Under the pieces are notes generated by a model. That model was not told the origin of the DNA. It saw only the letters and a list, made by a program, of their open reading frames with translations, and searched no databases. A stretch of DNA of 64,000 nt from Brasenia schreberi. Lineage: Eukaryota > Streptophyta > Magnoliopsida > Nymphaeales > Cabombaceae. Positions 47,655-60,133 of this stretch are shown piece by piece (position 1 is the first letter of the stretch; every line of letters starts with the position of its first letter). A program made the position numbers and the translations under genes. Location: assembly GCA_036023115.1 (NCBI GenBank), contig JAYKKT010000061.1, positions 15,998,501-16,062,500 of the forward strand. The letters run 5' to 3'.

Positions 47655-48625
47655 CCCTACTAGAAAGAATTTTTTGTTACAAGTTGCTTCTATAATGATA
47701 GTTATTTATACCTGGTAATACTTATCCTAGTTTAATGTGATATTATAGGAATCACATAGTGGAAGAGATATTCTAGATGATCTATTGCTGTGTCCCACAC
47801 ATTATACTTGTCTTATGAGGATATTAGGCTTTGGTCTATTTTGATATTCTTCCAATTTCGTTGGAGGAAAGCCAAGTGGGTAGTAGATTCTTTGGTTATG
47901 AGATGGCATTTGCGTTTGTGTTGATCACTTTAAATTTCGGTCTATTTCATATTTATCATATACATGATTTATGCTTTCCTTATTACTTTGGCCTCTGGCT
48001 ATCTATTCATTTACTTAACTATGAAAACTTTATATATGAATGAGACTTTAATTATTTTTATTATACTTTTATTTTGATATATGTTTATTTACAATATCAA
48101 GTGTATATGAGTACTTGATGTTATCTGGAAACATATAACAAGTGTATAAGTGATGGAAAGAATAGAAACTGTTAGAAATATAGGCTTAGAATTATTTTTG
48201 GTGGCTATTAATTAAATATTGCAGAAGATTGACCCTTGTAAATATCTTATGTTACCCAAAACCTTTTCTAACATTATCAAAAAATTATTCTTGTGATTTA
48301 TGTACATCTGGGAGAGATTATCTAATGTTGAGAAACTAGTCACGATGGTTCCACAAGTGTATAAGTAATGGAAAGCATTTTTTGAAGGTTTCATCCACAA
48401 ATAGAATCTATCAAAAATATAAGCTTAGAATTATTTATGGTAGCTAATAATTAAATATTACAACAGTTTGACCCTAGTAAATATCTTATGTTACCCAAAA
48501 CCTTTTCTAACATTATCAAACAAATATTCTTGTGATTTATGTACTTCTAAGAGAAATTATTCATTACTTAGAAACTATTCACTAAGGTTCCAATAGTTGA
48601 TGAAGAAGCATTCTTTTTAGTAGTT
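47655..48625. mobile_element. Possible small CACTA-like element
   Basis: The left end CCCTACTAGAAAGAAT and the right end, read on the other strand, AACTACTAAAAAGAAT match except at three positions. They resemble the CACTACTAGAAA ends of CACTA transposons, each with its first bases altered. The 0.97 kb between has no reading frame but holds a tandem duplication. No 3-bp target duplication is evident. The call rests only on these 16-bp ends. Confidence 0.3.
48140..48600 (+). repeat. ~215-bp tandem duplication
   Basis: The unit beginning 'aagtgtataagt(g/a)atggaaag' starts at 48140 and again at 48355. The shared text includes 'taaatatcttatgttaccca' and 'accttttctaacattatcaa'. Copy 2 has about 27 extra bases near its start. 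Confidence 0.88.
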
Positions 48626-50838
48626 CCATACTAGTGGGATATTTGTAGTAGTTTTCCACAAATTTTTGAGGGTCCTTGTTGTTGTTTTGGACTCTACATT
48701 TCCCGTGGTCTTCTCCAAACCTTTGGAAAAAATATTATTTGTACTATTAGTCAAACCATGTTAAATTTTCATAAGAACAACATAGTGTTCCAAGTATATC
48801 CATAAGTATCTTTTCATATGATACTTCCATATATGTAAATTGACAAACTATAATATTTCACTCTGCATAACAAAATGTAATGTAGATCACAACCCATAAG
48901 CTTTTCTATATATCTTTATTGGCAAGTATGGGTTAGGCAAACTTCTCTATATAATGTAAATGCCCTAGATTATCAAACTTTTGACCTTCAACTTGAAGGA
49001 TCTTTTGACATGACCACATAGCCAACACCTCTAAAATAGGACACAATTATAACTATTGTTGTTGAGTTGATTTCGACCATCAATGGAAGATGGAATACAC
49101 AATTCTGATGTTTTTTATAGTCAAAATGAAACTTTTGGAAGTGTTTTTATCAAAATAACCTTGTTCTGAGTGTTGGAAGAGTCAAACTTTTATTGAGAAT
49201 AGTCAAAATTAGGTGTTCAGGCCAACAGTCAGAATACAACATATTTTGATGATTAGGCAACATATTCCAGTTGTTGCCACCATCAAAAGCTAGTTGTTAA
49301 TCCGTTTGCGCAACAACTAAAATAGTAGTCTCAACAATCAAAATATAAACTATTTTGAGTGTTTGCAATAGATGTAATTAGTGTAAACAATCGGAATATG
49401 GTGTCTTCAAATTAATCTCAAGAACAAAGAAATTCTTTTATTCCAATTGGTGTAAATATTCCAAGTGTTAGGAACAATCAGAATACCTGACAATATGAAC
49501 CTTATTTTGGTTGTTTTGTTTGAAATTTATATAATGATTTGTATAACTTGGACATGCATAATAAATATCAATAATTGATAAACTAGATATAATGCATAAC
49601 AATAAGAATGAGATCACACAACTAAAAAGTATGCATACTACATTGCTTTATTTAAAGGTTTGCAAAGTACAAAGAAGAAAATTAAGTTTACATATGCACA
49701 TTAGAAAGATAATTCTTAAACTCTAATAATTAAACATATCTTTCACATAATTAGTCTCAAGGCTCGATTAGATTCTGTGATTGTTGAAAAATGAAAATAA
49801 AAAAAAGTAAATAACATAAGTAAAGGATATATGAAACATATTTTCAATACCTGTGTTTGCTTTGAACCAAAGCACACATTAAAGTTGAACCAAATCCTCT
49901 ATGTGATTCTAAATTCTTGAAATTTGTATCAATCAGGCTTCAAAGTTAAATGCTTTAATAGCTTCAATAGCAATATCATTAGCAAAAGGCGCTAAACAAT
50001 TGAAGAACTTACCTGGTTTTTCATATTATCAAATCACGTATGACTAGAAACATATTGATGCTCCATGTTGCCCCCTCTCTCATACATGCATGATGCTTAC
50101 CGTGAACATGTTTTGTTACATTCTTAAAAGAGGTAGCGGTAGGTGATGAATTTGATTCATGGTAAATATTTTTATATTTATCAAACACTTTATTCTATTT
50201 AAGACAAAATATTGGGTTATACAATAAACTAAAACAAGTGAAAATACATATACAATAGGAAATTAAAGTAAATATTTCACAAGTCCTCTCAGTTTCTTCA
50301 TAAAAAACTCTCTAGTCATTTTATCTTTGCAGTAGTCATATAAGCAGTGACTTCATCAATCTCCATGTCTACAAGTGCTTCTTCCTAATAATAATATTAA
50401 TTGAATATGTTAATTAATTAGATATACATAATTAATACACAAAAGCATATGTTGACTAAAAAATGAAAACATGATACACTTGCTCAATTGTAACAATGTA
50501 TAGATATCAATGTAGCTCTCCGATTATGCTTTTAGACTTCCTTTGCACGAGTTGCTTTCATATTCAAGCTTTGTTTTACTTTTGCTTCAGACTGACATAA
50601 TTTTTCAACCTTTTTCAATGGAGGATCTAAAAGGCATTCCACAAGACTCCATTGTGAAGGACATCGTGAAGATGTGATATATGGTTTCTAATATCTAGAC
50701 TTTATATCATTTTGATAATCTTAATACTTTTTTGTAGATGTTTCTTGCAAGACCTTTTAACTGTATCACTTGAAACTTCAACTCTTGTTATGCAATATAC
50801 AAAGTCAAATTTAGCCTCAAATGACAATAAATTGTATA

Positions 50839-50841
<3 letters not shown>
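48626..50841. other. Unassigned AT-rich DNA with a recurrent motif
   Basis: No gene supported. At 49080-49520 a loose motif, aacaa(c/t)c(g/a)gaata and its complement tattccagttgtt, recurs at irregular spacing. It reappears at 51530-51780. Confidence 0.35.

Positions 50842-50908
<67 letters not shown>
50842..50908. repeat. (TA)n microsatellite
   Basis: About 67 bp of uninterrupted TA repeat. Open frames through it (YIYIYI) are artefacts. Confidence 0.95.
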
Positions 50909-50913
<5 letters not shown>

Positions 50914-50960
50914 CATAAATAACTAAAAGTTATGTATTACCTAGGGTTCATTCTAAATAT

Positions 50961-51162
50961 TTTCGAACACTCTTCTTTTATTTCATTCATTTCATATTTC
51001 ACAAATTAGAAAGAAGTTATCCATTTTTTCATAACATTCGAGAGCATGCAACAACTTCTATTTTCGAACACTCTTCTTGCATTTCATTCATTTCATATTT
51101 CACAAATTAGAAAGAAGTTATCCATTTTTGCATAACATTCAAGGGCATGCAAAAACTCCTTT
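50961..51162 (+). repeat. 101-bp tandem duplication
   Basis: The unit beginning 'tttcgaacactcttctt' at 50961 is repeated from 51062 with only scattered differences (about one in fifteen bases by eye). Confidence 0.9.
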
Positions 51163-53684
51163 GCATTAGTGCCCATGACCTCACTATAACTAACTAAAAT
51201 TGGCCATCTTTCTCCATCTTAAGAGAAGCAATGTGAAGATCGAAAATAGCAAATATATGAAACAATACATACATAAAACAATTCAAGCATGGTATAATCA
51301 TGAAATGAAGTTATTCAACAAACAATTGGTTGTAGATTATAATATACATTAAATCGTATAAGAGTACACCAAGGGTAAATCTATCAATAGAAGGGGATAG
51401 AGCAACTCTATAGTACCTGTGAAAACAACAGTGAGAGCAATAGAGGGAGAGAAAATCCACCAGTAGAAAACGAGAGACAGATCCGAGAGTGAATGTGGGA
51501 GAGAGAAAGAAGGGGAAAAGCATTCTAATGGGGATGACACATATTCGAGTTGTTTTATTCAATTGTTAGATAAGACGAGAATAGTCGGAATTTATAACTA
51601 CATATTCCAGTTGTTTTACTTAAGCTATTTGGACTGTCTATCAATATGTGGACAACCAGAATTGGTCTCTAAGTTAATTCTCACTGTTACGCAACTCTTT
51701 TTTGATTCTTAGAGAATCAGAATAGTTATGACTAAATCCAACGGTGTCCAACAATCGGATTAGTTTCTGCAAACGGAGGAAGGGTGTGATTCCTTGTGCA
51801 ACAAAACATGCGTCTCTTTTGAAAATATTTTTGGAAGGAAGATTTAAGCAAATTCATTTATGTATCTGCCATTGGATTAGCTCGTGTGGTAATATTTGCA
51901 AATAGACTTCAACCCTGCGTCAGTGTCCATCACAAAATACACAATGCTTGAGTTGAGAAAAAATTGGCCGGATGCGGTGTTTGATAATGAAGATGAACAA
52001 ACCGACCTGGGGCTGTTAATGGCGTATTCTCCAATATAAAATGTTGTTTGTGCTCGGCTTATACTAATTTCAGTAGAGGAGTGTTGAGGGACAGAGTTAG
52101 ATTCTCAGATCACGCCAACTAATGTTGAAACTTTAACTATCGACTCATATAGAAAATCAAGTTCCACAATCCAAGAGAAATGTATTTCTTATTGCAAAAC
52201 TGAAACTTTGTCTGACCACAACTATGCCCACCCATTGGTTGGACTAATATGATATTTCTTTCTTCTATATAGATATATAAGTACGTACATACGTACGCAC
52301 ATATGTACATGTTGTATGTCCGTATCTCCATGCATATATGCATAAAAAATTCACAAGATCAGCTGAGCGGATCTTGTAGTTCCTTGCTCAGCTGACGACT
52401 CATTGAGCAGCTAGAGAACTGGACAAAAATAAGGCCATCACAAGCTGAACTGAGGAACCAGAGCAGTTAGGTCCATTTCTGCTAGAAGGGAAAATAGGCT
52501 TGGAAGTCTTACTCATTAGGTGCATTTACATCATGTGCTGATCACCAAATTCAATTCTGTATTCACTGTGCTGAGATGGACATTGAGCTTTTTTGCTAAT
52601 TGAAGCCCTACATTGGTTAATATTTTCCATCGTTATTGGTTTGGCATGATGCTCGGCCTGATTTATGTGACCTGTGACTGAATTTCCTACTCTTCGACAA
52701 AATACCATTCGATCAATCAAGTTTGTTAATGGAGGGGCTTGACTCTGCCAAACCGTGTGATTCTTTCTTTGTTCGCCTTTGATTTTTTTTATTGCGTTCT
52801 CACTCACTTGGTCAGCAAAGAGCCTAAGAGTTTACTTTCCCTCATTTATAACCTGGACTTTTGGCACAACAATCAAAACATACGTTCAACTAGCTCCTTA
52901 GACCAATAATGATTGAAAATGAGCGATCAGTTGGTATTTCTGCCGACGTTATAAATATCATATTATATCCTAGGCAGCAATGCGCGCATATCATATATTG
53001 GATATTTTATGATATGATACTCTCTATTTCTTTATTTTTAAGTTCGAAAAATAATATTAAAAAAATCAAAACCGGACATATTACAATCTGCTATGACAAT
53101 GGCATACAAATTTTGTATTTTTTATACGATCAGTAGTAGGAAAAGGGGCTATGCTATCTCGACGGTTAAGTCTTCTAAACAAAATCAGTAATGTTATCTT
53201 CAATACTCCAAAAAGTTCAGTAGAGATTGTTTTTCCTTAAGCACCTACCCCCCCCCCCCCCCCCCCACCCCCTCGAGACCTTGCTTATGAGGAACAAGTG
53301 CCTGATCATTTGAACCAAAAAGAGTCGGTTTCGATTAATATCATTTTTGCACAAAACAAATGAGGATTCTGTTTAATATCGCTTTCACAAGGAAATGAGT
53401 CTTGGCTTTTGACCAAATCTTGGATTGTGGAAGAATCGTTGTCTTTGGAATGATGTTAATTGGTTTCCATGATCAAGTAAAAGGAACAGCTCAAAAGATG
53501 AAAAGGTACACCCGCTGCTTTTAGTGAAGCAAAAGAAAAGTTAAACCTTGTGTTAAACAACTAATACGAACGAGATTAAGAGTGCCACGATGCCAAGAAT
53601 TCGTCATCAGCGTTAGGCACTTACCGTGCGCGGGACCCAGTTTCATCAATGAAATGTGCTCCCACACGCTTTGACTCCTATCCG
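51163..53684. other. Intergenic, upstream of the peroxidase
   Basis: No gene recognised. There is a short inverted segment around 52358-52391 (gctgagcggatc / ccttgctcagct) and a poly-C run at 53248-53272. The stretch just upstream of 53685 is presumably promoter, but no specific element other than the TATA-like box can be supported. Confidence 0.4.
53248..53272 (+). repeat. Poly-C run
   Basis: Nineteen C, one A, five C. It lies about 540 bp upstream of the peroxidase ATG. It could form unusual DNA structure, but its length may be affected by sequencing error. Confidence 0.85.
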
Positions 53685-53694
53685 TTAATAAATA
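53685..53694 (+). promoter_or_regulatory. TATA-like box of the peroxidase gene
   Basis: TTAATAAATA, followed by GGGATCC, about 96-105 bp upstream of the ATG at 53790. This predicts a leader of roughly 70 bases. The flanking AAATAGGGA matches the TATA context of the peroxidase relic at 22.2 kb. Confidence 0.5.
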
Positions 53695-53789
53695 GGGATC
53701 CAACCTTGAGCTATATCACCCAAGTCCTTGTGCCTCCAAAACAAAAGGCACTATACTATCTCCAGAATACACTCGCTCTACTAGAAAGG

Positions 53790-55454
<1,665 letters not shown>

Positions 55455-55989
55455 AAGAACATGAAGTGCTCCTCCAACCGTATTAGAAAATCTGGAATGC
55501 GTTTTAGGAGTTGACTTACTTTGTTGGAAATGCTTGGTTATACCGCCTGTTGTTTTTTCTTTCCCTTTTTTGAAGTTTTATTTGCTCATGTTCTGTTTTC
55601 CTTTTTCTGGACAAGATTTATCTTAGTACAGAGGTATGCCAAAAATGCATTTATGCAGAATACAGGACCTGAGAAGATACTGCAATTACTTCGGTCCTCG
55701 ACCAAAAAAGAATCTCGCGAGGAGGGGATTCCTATATGTCGAGTTCAGTGTCACTTGTAGCACCCCCCCTTGACTAGAATGCCGGGAATTCTGTTAATTT
55801 GTTTGCACGCAACGACTTAACTTCCCAATTAAGATTAATGTCACAACACGCCACCAACATTGTCCATTCTAAAGAACCACGCTTCGTCTCAGTTCGCCAC
55901 TCTCACATGCCCACACGGAATCCACCCAATTTGCTGGCTGAAAATACGGCATATATATATAGGGTCAATTTTTTGTTTTAGACAATGTT
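55455..55989. other. 3' untranslated and intergenic DNA
   Basis: The first 200-300 bp are T-rich and probably the 3' UTR of the peroxidase, but I see no convincing AATAAA signal to fix the end. Confidence 0.4.
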
Positions 55990-56448
55990 ATGAATTGAAT
56001 TAATGAGAGGTGTATGTGGTACTTTATATAACAAGAACATACCATTACAGGTAAAAGGTAAATATTATAGAACAACAATTATACTCTCTATGTTTTATGG
56101 TTATAAATATTGGACAATAATTATCAACATAGATAAAATATTTATATGGAAGAAATTAAGCTCCTACAAAAGATGGTACATATAATGAGGTTATTAGAAA
56201 TAAATTGAGGTGACACCAATAGATGACAAAATGAGAAAAACCATGTAAGAGGGTTTGGACATATACAAAGATAATTGAAGGTATGATAAACTAGATTGTA
56301 AAAATATTAAAAGAAAATTTTGAAAACCATAAAAGTGTTGAAAGAAAACAGTAAAAAATTATATAGCTTATTTTGAGTTAGCTATTAGCATGACACATGA
56401 TATCTAAGTAGTCAGACCCATCTAGTATGAGAAAAGACTTAGTTGTTG
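55990..56448 (+). mobile_element. LINE (L1-type) 3'-end fragment
   Basis: Frame-broken translation recalls the C-terminal end of plant L1-type reverse transcriptase ORF2. It shows a KNIPLQVKGKYYRTTI block, the MFYGYKYWTI position (usually LYG-ECW), a 'GDT...DDK' block with RGFGHIQR, and a final V-L-A-D-P-like region. It ends in agttgttgtt and runs into a (TA)n tract, like the simple-repeat tails of these elements. Only about 460 bp of the 3' end is present, as expected from 5'-truncated insertion. Stops are numerous, so it is old. Confidence 0.7.

Positions 56449-56505
<57 letters not shown>
56449..56505. repeat. (TA)n microsatellite
   Basis: About 55 bp of uninterrupted TA directly at the tail of the LINE fragment. 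Confidence 0.95.
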
Positions 56506-56506
<1 letters not shown>

Positions 56507-56509
56507 CTA

Positions 56510-56674
56510 GATCTTGCCCACCTCTAACTACCCACCCATTGCTTTTGGGTTGCATTAGTGTAATTTGAATTTTTTGAAAGACTTAAAAAAAGTATGAATG
56601 ATATTGTTATTACATTCATGCGTCCCAACCACCCAAAAGCAATGAGTTAGTGGGTGCGAGTGGTGGGCATGATC
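56510..56674. mobile_element. MITE-like inverted-repeat element (165 bp)
   Basis: The left arm begins GATCTTGCCCACC and includes CCCATTGCTTTTGGGT. The right arm, on the other strand, begins GATCATGCCCACCAC and includes CATTGCTTTTGGGTGG. Arms of about 45-55 bp pair imperfectly around an AT-rich centre. Length, hairpin form and lack of coding fit a MITE. No convincing target duplication was seen, so the superfamily is open. Confidence 0.65.
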
Positions 56675-58038
56675 CAATCAATAGAATATGTATATAATCA
56701 AAGTCAATGGACCACAACGAAATTCTCTCCTAGGATCTCAACCTCATAGGCAAATTGCGCAGAAACAAAGTTCTACTCAATCTCATTTACCCGGCTTGTC
56801 TCTACTCACATAACGTACTCGTGGAGAATGAATAGAACCTTCACTCTCAATCGAACTTCAACTGATGATCCTGATCATGCAACGCTGTCAGCATCCTTTA
56901 TAGTCCAAAGACCTAATGTTGTAGGTCCTTAATTACAATAGACTATAAATGGGATAACAATGGCACTATACAGGACGCCAATTTGTATCCAAACTAGGCC
57001 CATCATACAAAAGTTGTAACATAAACACTATCCTAATTCGAAAGACAGCAAAAAGCATAGTTGGCATGTGAAGAAGCAGCTTGCTTATGTCCACATGCTT
57101 GGTCAAGTGTTGTCAGGTGCGGAATTGAATTGTCGGTGCTCATCCTGTAATAATCCTTCCCGTCGAAGCTAGACCTCATCAACAAAGTTCATTAAAGTCA
57201 TCCTCGCACTCCATGCTATGGGTCTTTAACCTCATGCCTTTATGATCTCCTGCATGAGTGGGATCTCACCAACGACGCACATGCCTTGCTCCACACATTT
57301 GGTCGTTGTCTCACTTCTAGGGATACACGAGAACAGTATGTTCCTCGTTTCTTCAAGGCCATATCATTTGGATATTGCATGCCACCATCTCCTCCTTGAT
57401 CATACTACCATATTGCGCGATGCATCAACCACACTCTTGGATGTCACAAACTCCTCAACTACAGTTAACACTACAAAGTCTTTACTTCGTGGGTCGTCCT
57501 CTTGACTATCTCTATGGGGATCTCCTCCACCATTTCATCCACCAACTACAGTGCTCACAAGTTTGCAAACTATTAGGTGCCTTGAAGCTATCCCATACCC
57601 TTACCTAGGTTGCATCCGGCTACAAACCCAACATGAGACTCATCAAATATCATAAGATCTCCAAGACATAGGACATCTGTAGCCTTCGTTGTATGCATAA
57701 AGTTGTGTTGGAAAATCATGTTCTAGTCATTGAAGTCAGTACCTTTACATCTAAGGCGTTGTTTCAACACCCAATGCACAACTTCACTAACGTCACCATG
57801 CAAGCATAGTCTACATGCATGAGTGTTAATAGTCTTTATACAACTCTTAGAAGCATTGATACACACAAGTAAGTTCCTCACACAACCTGTATACAAAATT
57901 GAGGTTGTGTACCAATATCTATCGTAGTGTGAAGCATGTGGTTGTCAATCTGTAACTCCATGTGCACTAGTCTCAGACATGGATGCTCCTCTACATGCAC
58001 CATGCTCAAACGTTGGAATGGTGTAGCCAAGGCATCTA
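56675..58038. other. Unassigned DNA
   Basis: Moderate GC, with a few 60-90 codon frames (57242-57505, 57375-57608) that have no recognisable protein features. It is possibly an old coding sequence on one strand, but I cannot name it. Confidence 0.35.
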
Positions 58039-58039
58039 T

Positions 58040-58082
58040 GTAGCGGGTCAGTTAGTCTGGATCCGGGATCTAGACCCGCTAC
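58040..58082. repeat. Hairpin with perfect 10-bp arms
   Basis: gtagcgggtc (58040-58049) and gacccgctac (58073-58082) are exact complements with a 23-bp loop. It lies just before the LTR-like repeat. Confidence 0.7.
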
Positions 58083-58279
58083 TTTGTACAGGTTATGCAA
58101 AGGGCAGCCCTTTGTTGTCCTTGGCTGGCCAAGGAAGGTAACGACCATTGAGGCCGGTTACCATCCAGGCCAAGCCACATATAAGAGGGCAAGGGAGGGG
58201 CGGCCTGCTGTCGAAAAATCCTCTAGAGCAGCCTCACAAGCCAGAAAATGCAAAAGAGTCGATCAGAATCCAGTAAGAA

Positions 58280-60133
58280 AATTCTGATTTTTATTTTTGT
58301 AACAATTTTTGTTTTTAGTTACTAAAACTGAGTTAGATCATGTTTGGTTCATGCTAAACCCTCGAAAACAAGCCTTAATACGCGAAAATCGGTTCAAAAC
58401 AAGTGTAGATTTATAAAAATTTTCTCAAATCCGAGTTACTATTTTTCATGCATTTTTCGGCCAAAATGACACCGGAAACGACTAATCATGAGTTGAATTG
58501 GAAGAAGAGGGGTAGGCAATCGGTTGGGGACCATTGTTGGCCTTAATCGTCGTCGAAAACTGGCGAAATCAATGTCGGAAAACCATGAGAACCGACCCTT
58601 TTGGGCGTGTCCTTGTTTTCGTGTCGTGTTGTGTCGGACACGGTGTGTTATGTCCGGAATGTCATGAACTGACACACATTCATGTCGTGTCCTCATGTCG
58701 CATGTTAAGAACCAGTTCTGTGTCAAAACAGGTTTTGTGTCGGAAATGGATCAGGTTTGGGTATTGTCTAGAAATGGGTTTCTAGGTTAGAAACAGGACT
58801 CATGTTAGTAGTTAAAGGTTTTGTGTTGACACAGTGACACAAGATACCTACTGTGTCACTCAATTTGGATCGGATATGGATCTAAGTATCAGTTCGGACC
58901 TCAGATAGCTTAAACGGTTCCAAATTGGGTTTCGGGTGATTTTAGGGTAATTTGAGATCCGATTTGGATACAGTTTATTGCGTTAGATTCGTAGTTAAAT
59001 AAATTTTAATATTTAATTATTTGTAATTATTTAGAGATTAAAATTTGAGGATTTGGTCGTGATTAGAGTGGCCTAGCGGCTTAGGAACTGGATCTTAGTA
59101 CTCTTTTAGGTAGGGTGTTATGCATTCTTTTACAGAACCATACTAGAAGTGATTTTATTGTTTTAGATAGATTTAAATGTGTATGATTGATAAATGTTTT
59201 ATTGATGTTTATGAAATGATGTTTGCAATTATGGGTTATTTGATATGCTTTTCAAATAGAACATGTTTATAACATTGATTGATAAAGAGCATGTTTTGAT
59301 ATGCATGTATTGTATGAACATGATATTTAAATATTGTATGGATATGGATTTGGTTTTGGATATTCGTGGATCTGGATATGATTTGTGAATGTGATAAACT
59401 ATAATTGGTTTTAGAAATGTAACGATGTGTGAATATACGAGCCATACTTGTGTGAGTTGTGTAGGGTCTCTAGAGACTTGCAGGTCCCTCGGGCGATCCA
59501 GCTTGGGGCGAATATAGGGTGTGTTCCCGAGCACTCTGCCGTGAGAGTCGATGTGGTTACTGTCATGGATGGGGTTACCGAGGTCATATTATGGAGGGTC
59601 AGACGACTCCCGTGACCTTTGGGGTAGACAAAGTATGTGCTGTAATTATCGTAAATAATATGTGTATGCATGTGTGCGTATGAATTTGAGATAATGATTT
59701 AAAGGTAAAACTGTACTTTGTTATGAAATAATTGTGAAATTATGCATATTTTTAGTATGATTTCTATTTAAAGATGTTTAACCTCCCTACTGAGCTATGC
59801 GTAGGAGCTCACTCCATTATTTTACAGCACATCTTGAAGCTAGCACTTCCAAGACACACGGAGTAAAGTAGTCGGATAGAGCGGCCTCTCTATATTTTAG
59901 ATGGTATGATAAGTATTGAACGATTTAGAAAGTCTTGTTATTTGGGGTTATTGTTAGGTGGACCCCACACCACTTTGGGGTATTGTTTAGAACTTTGATA
60001 TGAATATTTATTTCACTGAGTTTGAATGAAATTAGTATTGTATTTGGTTATTGCTTACCATCACGCCCGCACGAGAAGCGGCCACGTGGCATCGGCACAG
60101 GCCGGGTCGTGGTCGCGACCCAAGCGGGTATGA
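58280..60133 (-). repeat. LTR-like long repeat, copy 1
   Basis: From about 58815 to 60133 it matches the reverse complement of 62674-64000. On the minus strand it starts TGTCATACCCGC at 60133, the kind of TGT-A-CCC start common in plant gypsy LTRs. Shared blocks include 'ggtctctagagactt' (59464), 'tagttaaataaattttaata' (58994) and 'agagattaaaatt' (59033). The stretch 58280-58815 cannot be compared because its counterpart lies outside the window. The region is non-coding; its true inner end is unknown. Confidence 0.7.

Noticed and set aside
50712..50912. Open frame ending in alternating Tyr-Ile
   Set aside because: It is a translation of the (TA)n microsatellite; the same applies to the frame at 19759-19947.
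52358..52391. Inverted 'gctgag' segment as a possible regulatory hairpin
   Set aside because: Arms are short and imperfect, with nothing around them to suggest a function.
53649..53789. Upstream in-frame ATG extending the peroxidase by 47 residues
   Set aside because: It precedes the TATA-like box and would bury the signal peptide; the ATG at 53790 gives the standard class III N-terminus.
57242..57608. Two overlapping plus-strand frames of 77-87 codons
   Set aside because: No recognisable domain, no splice-site support, and composition not distinctly protein-like.
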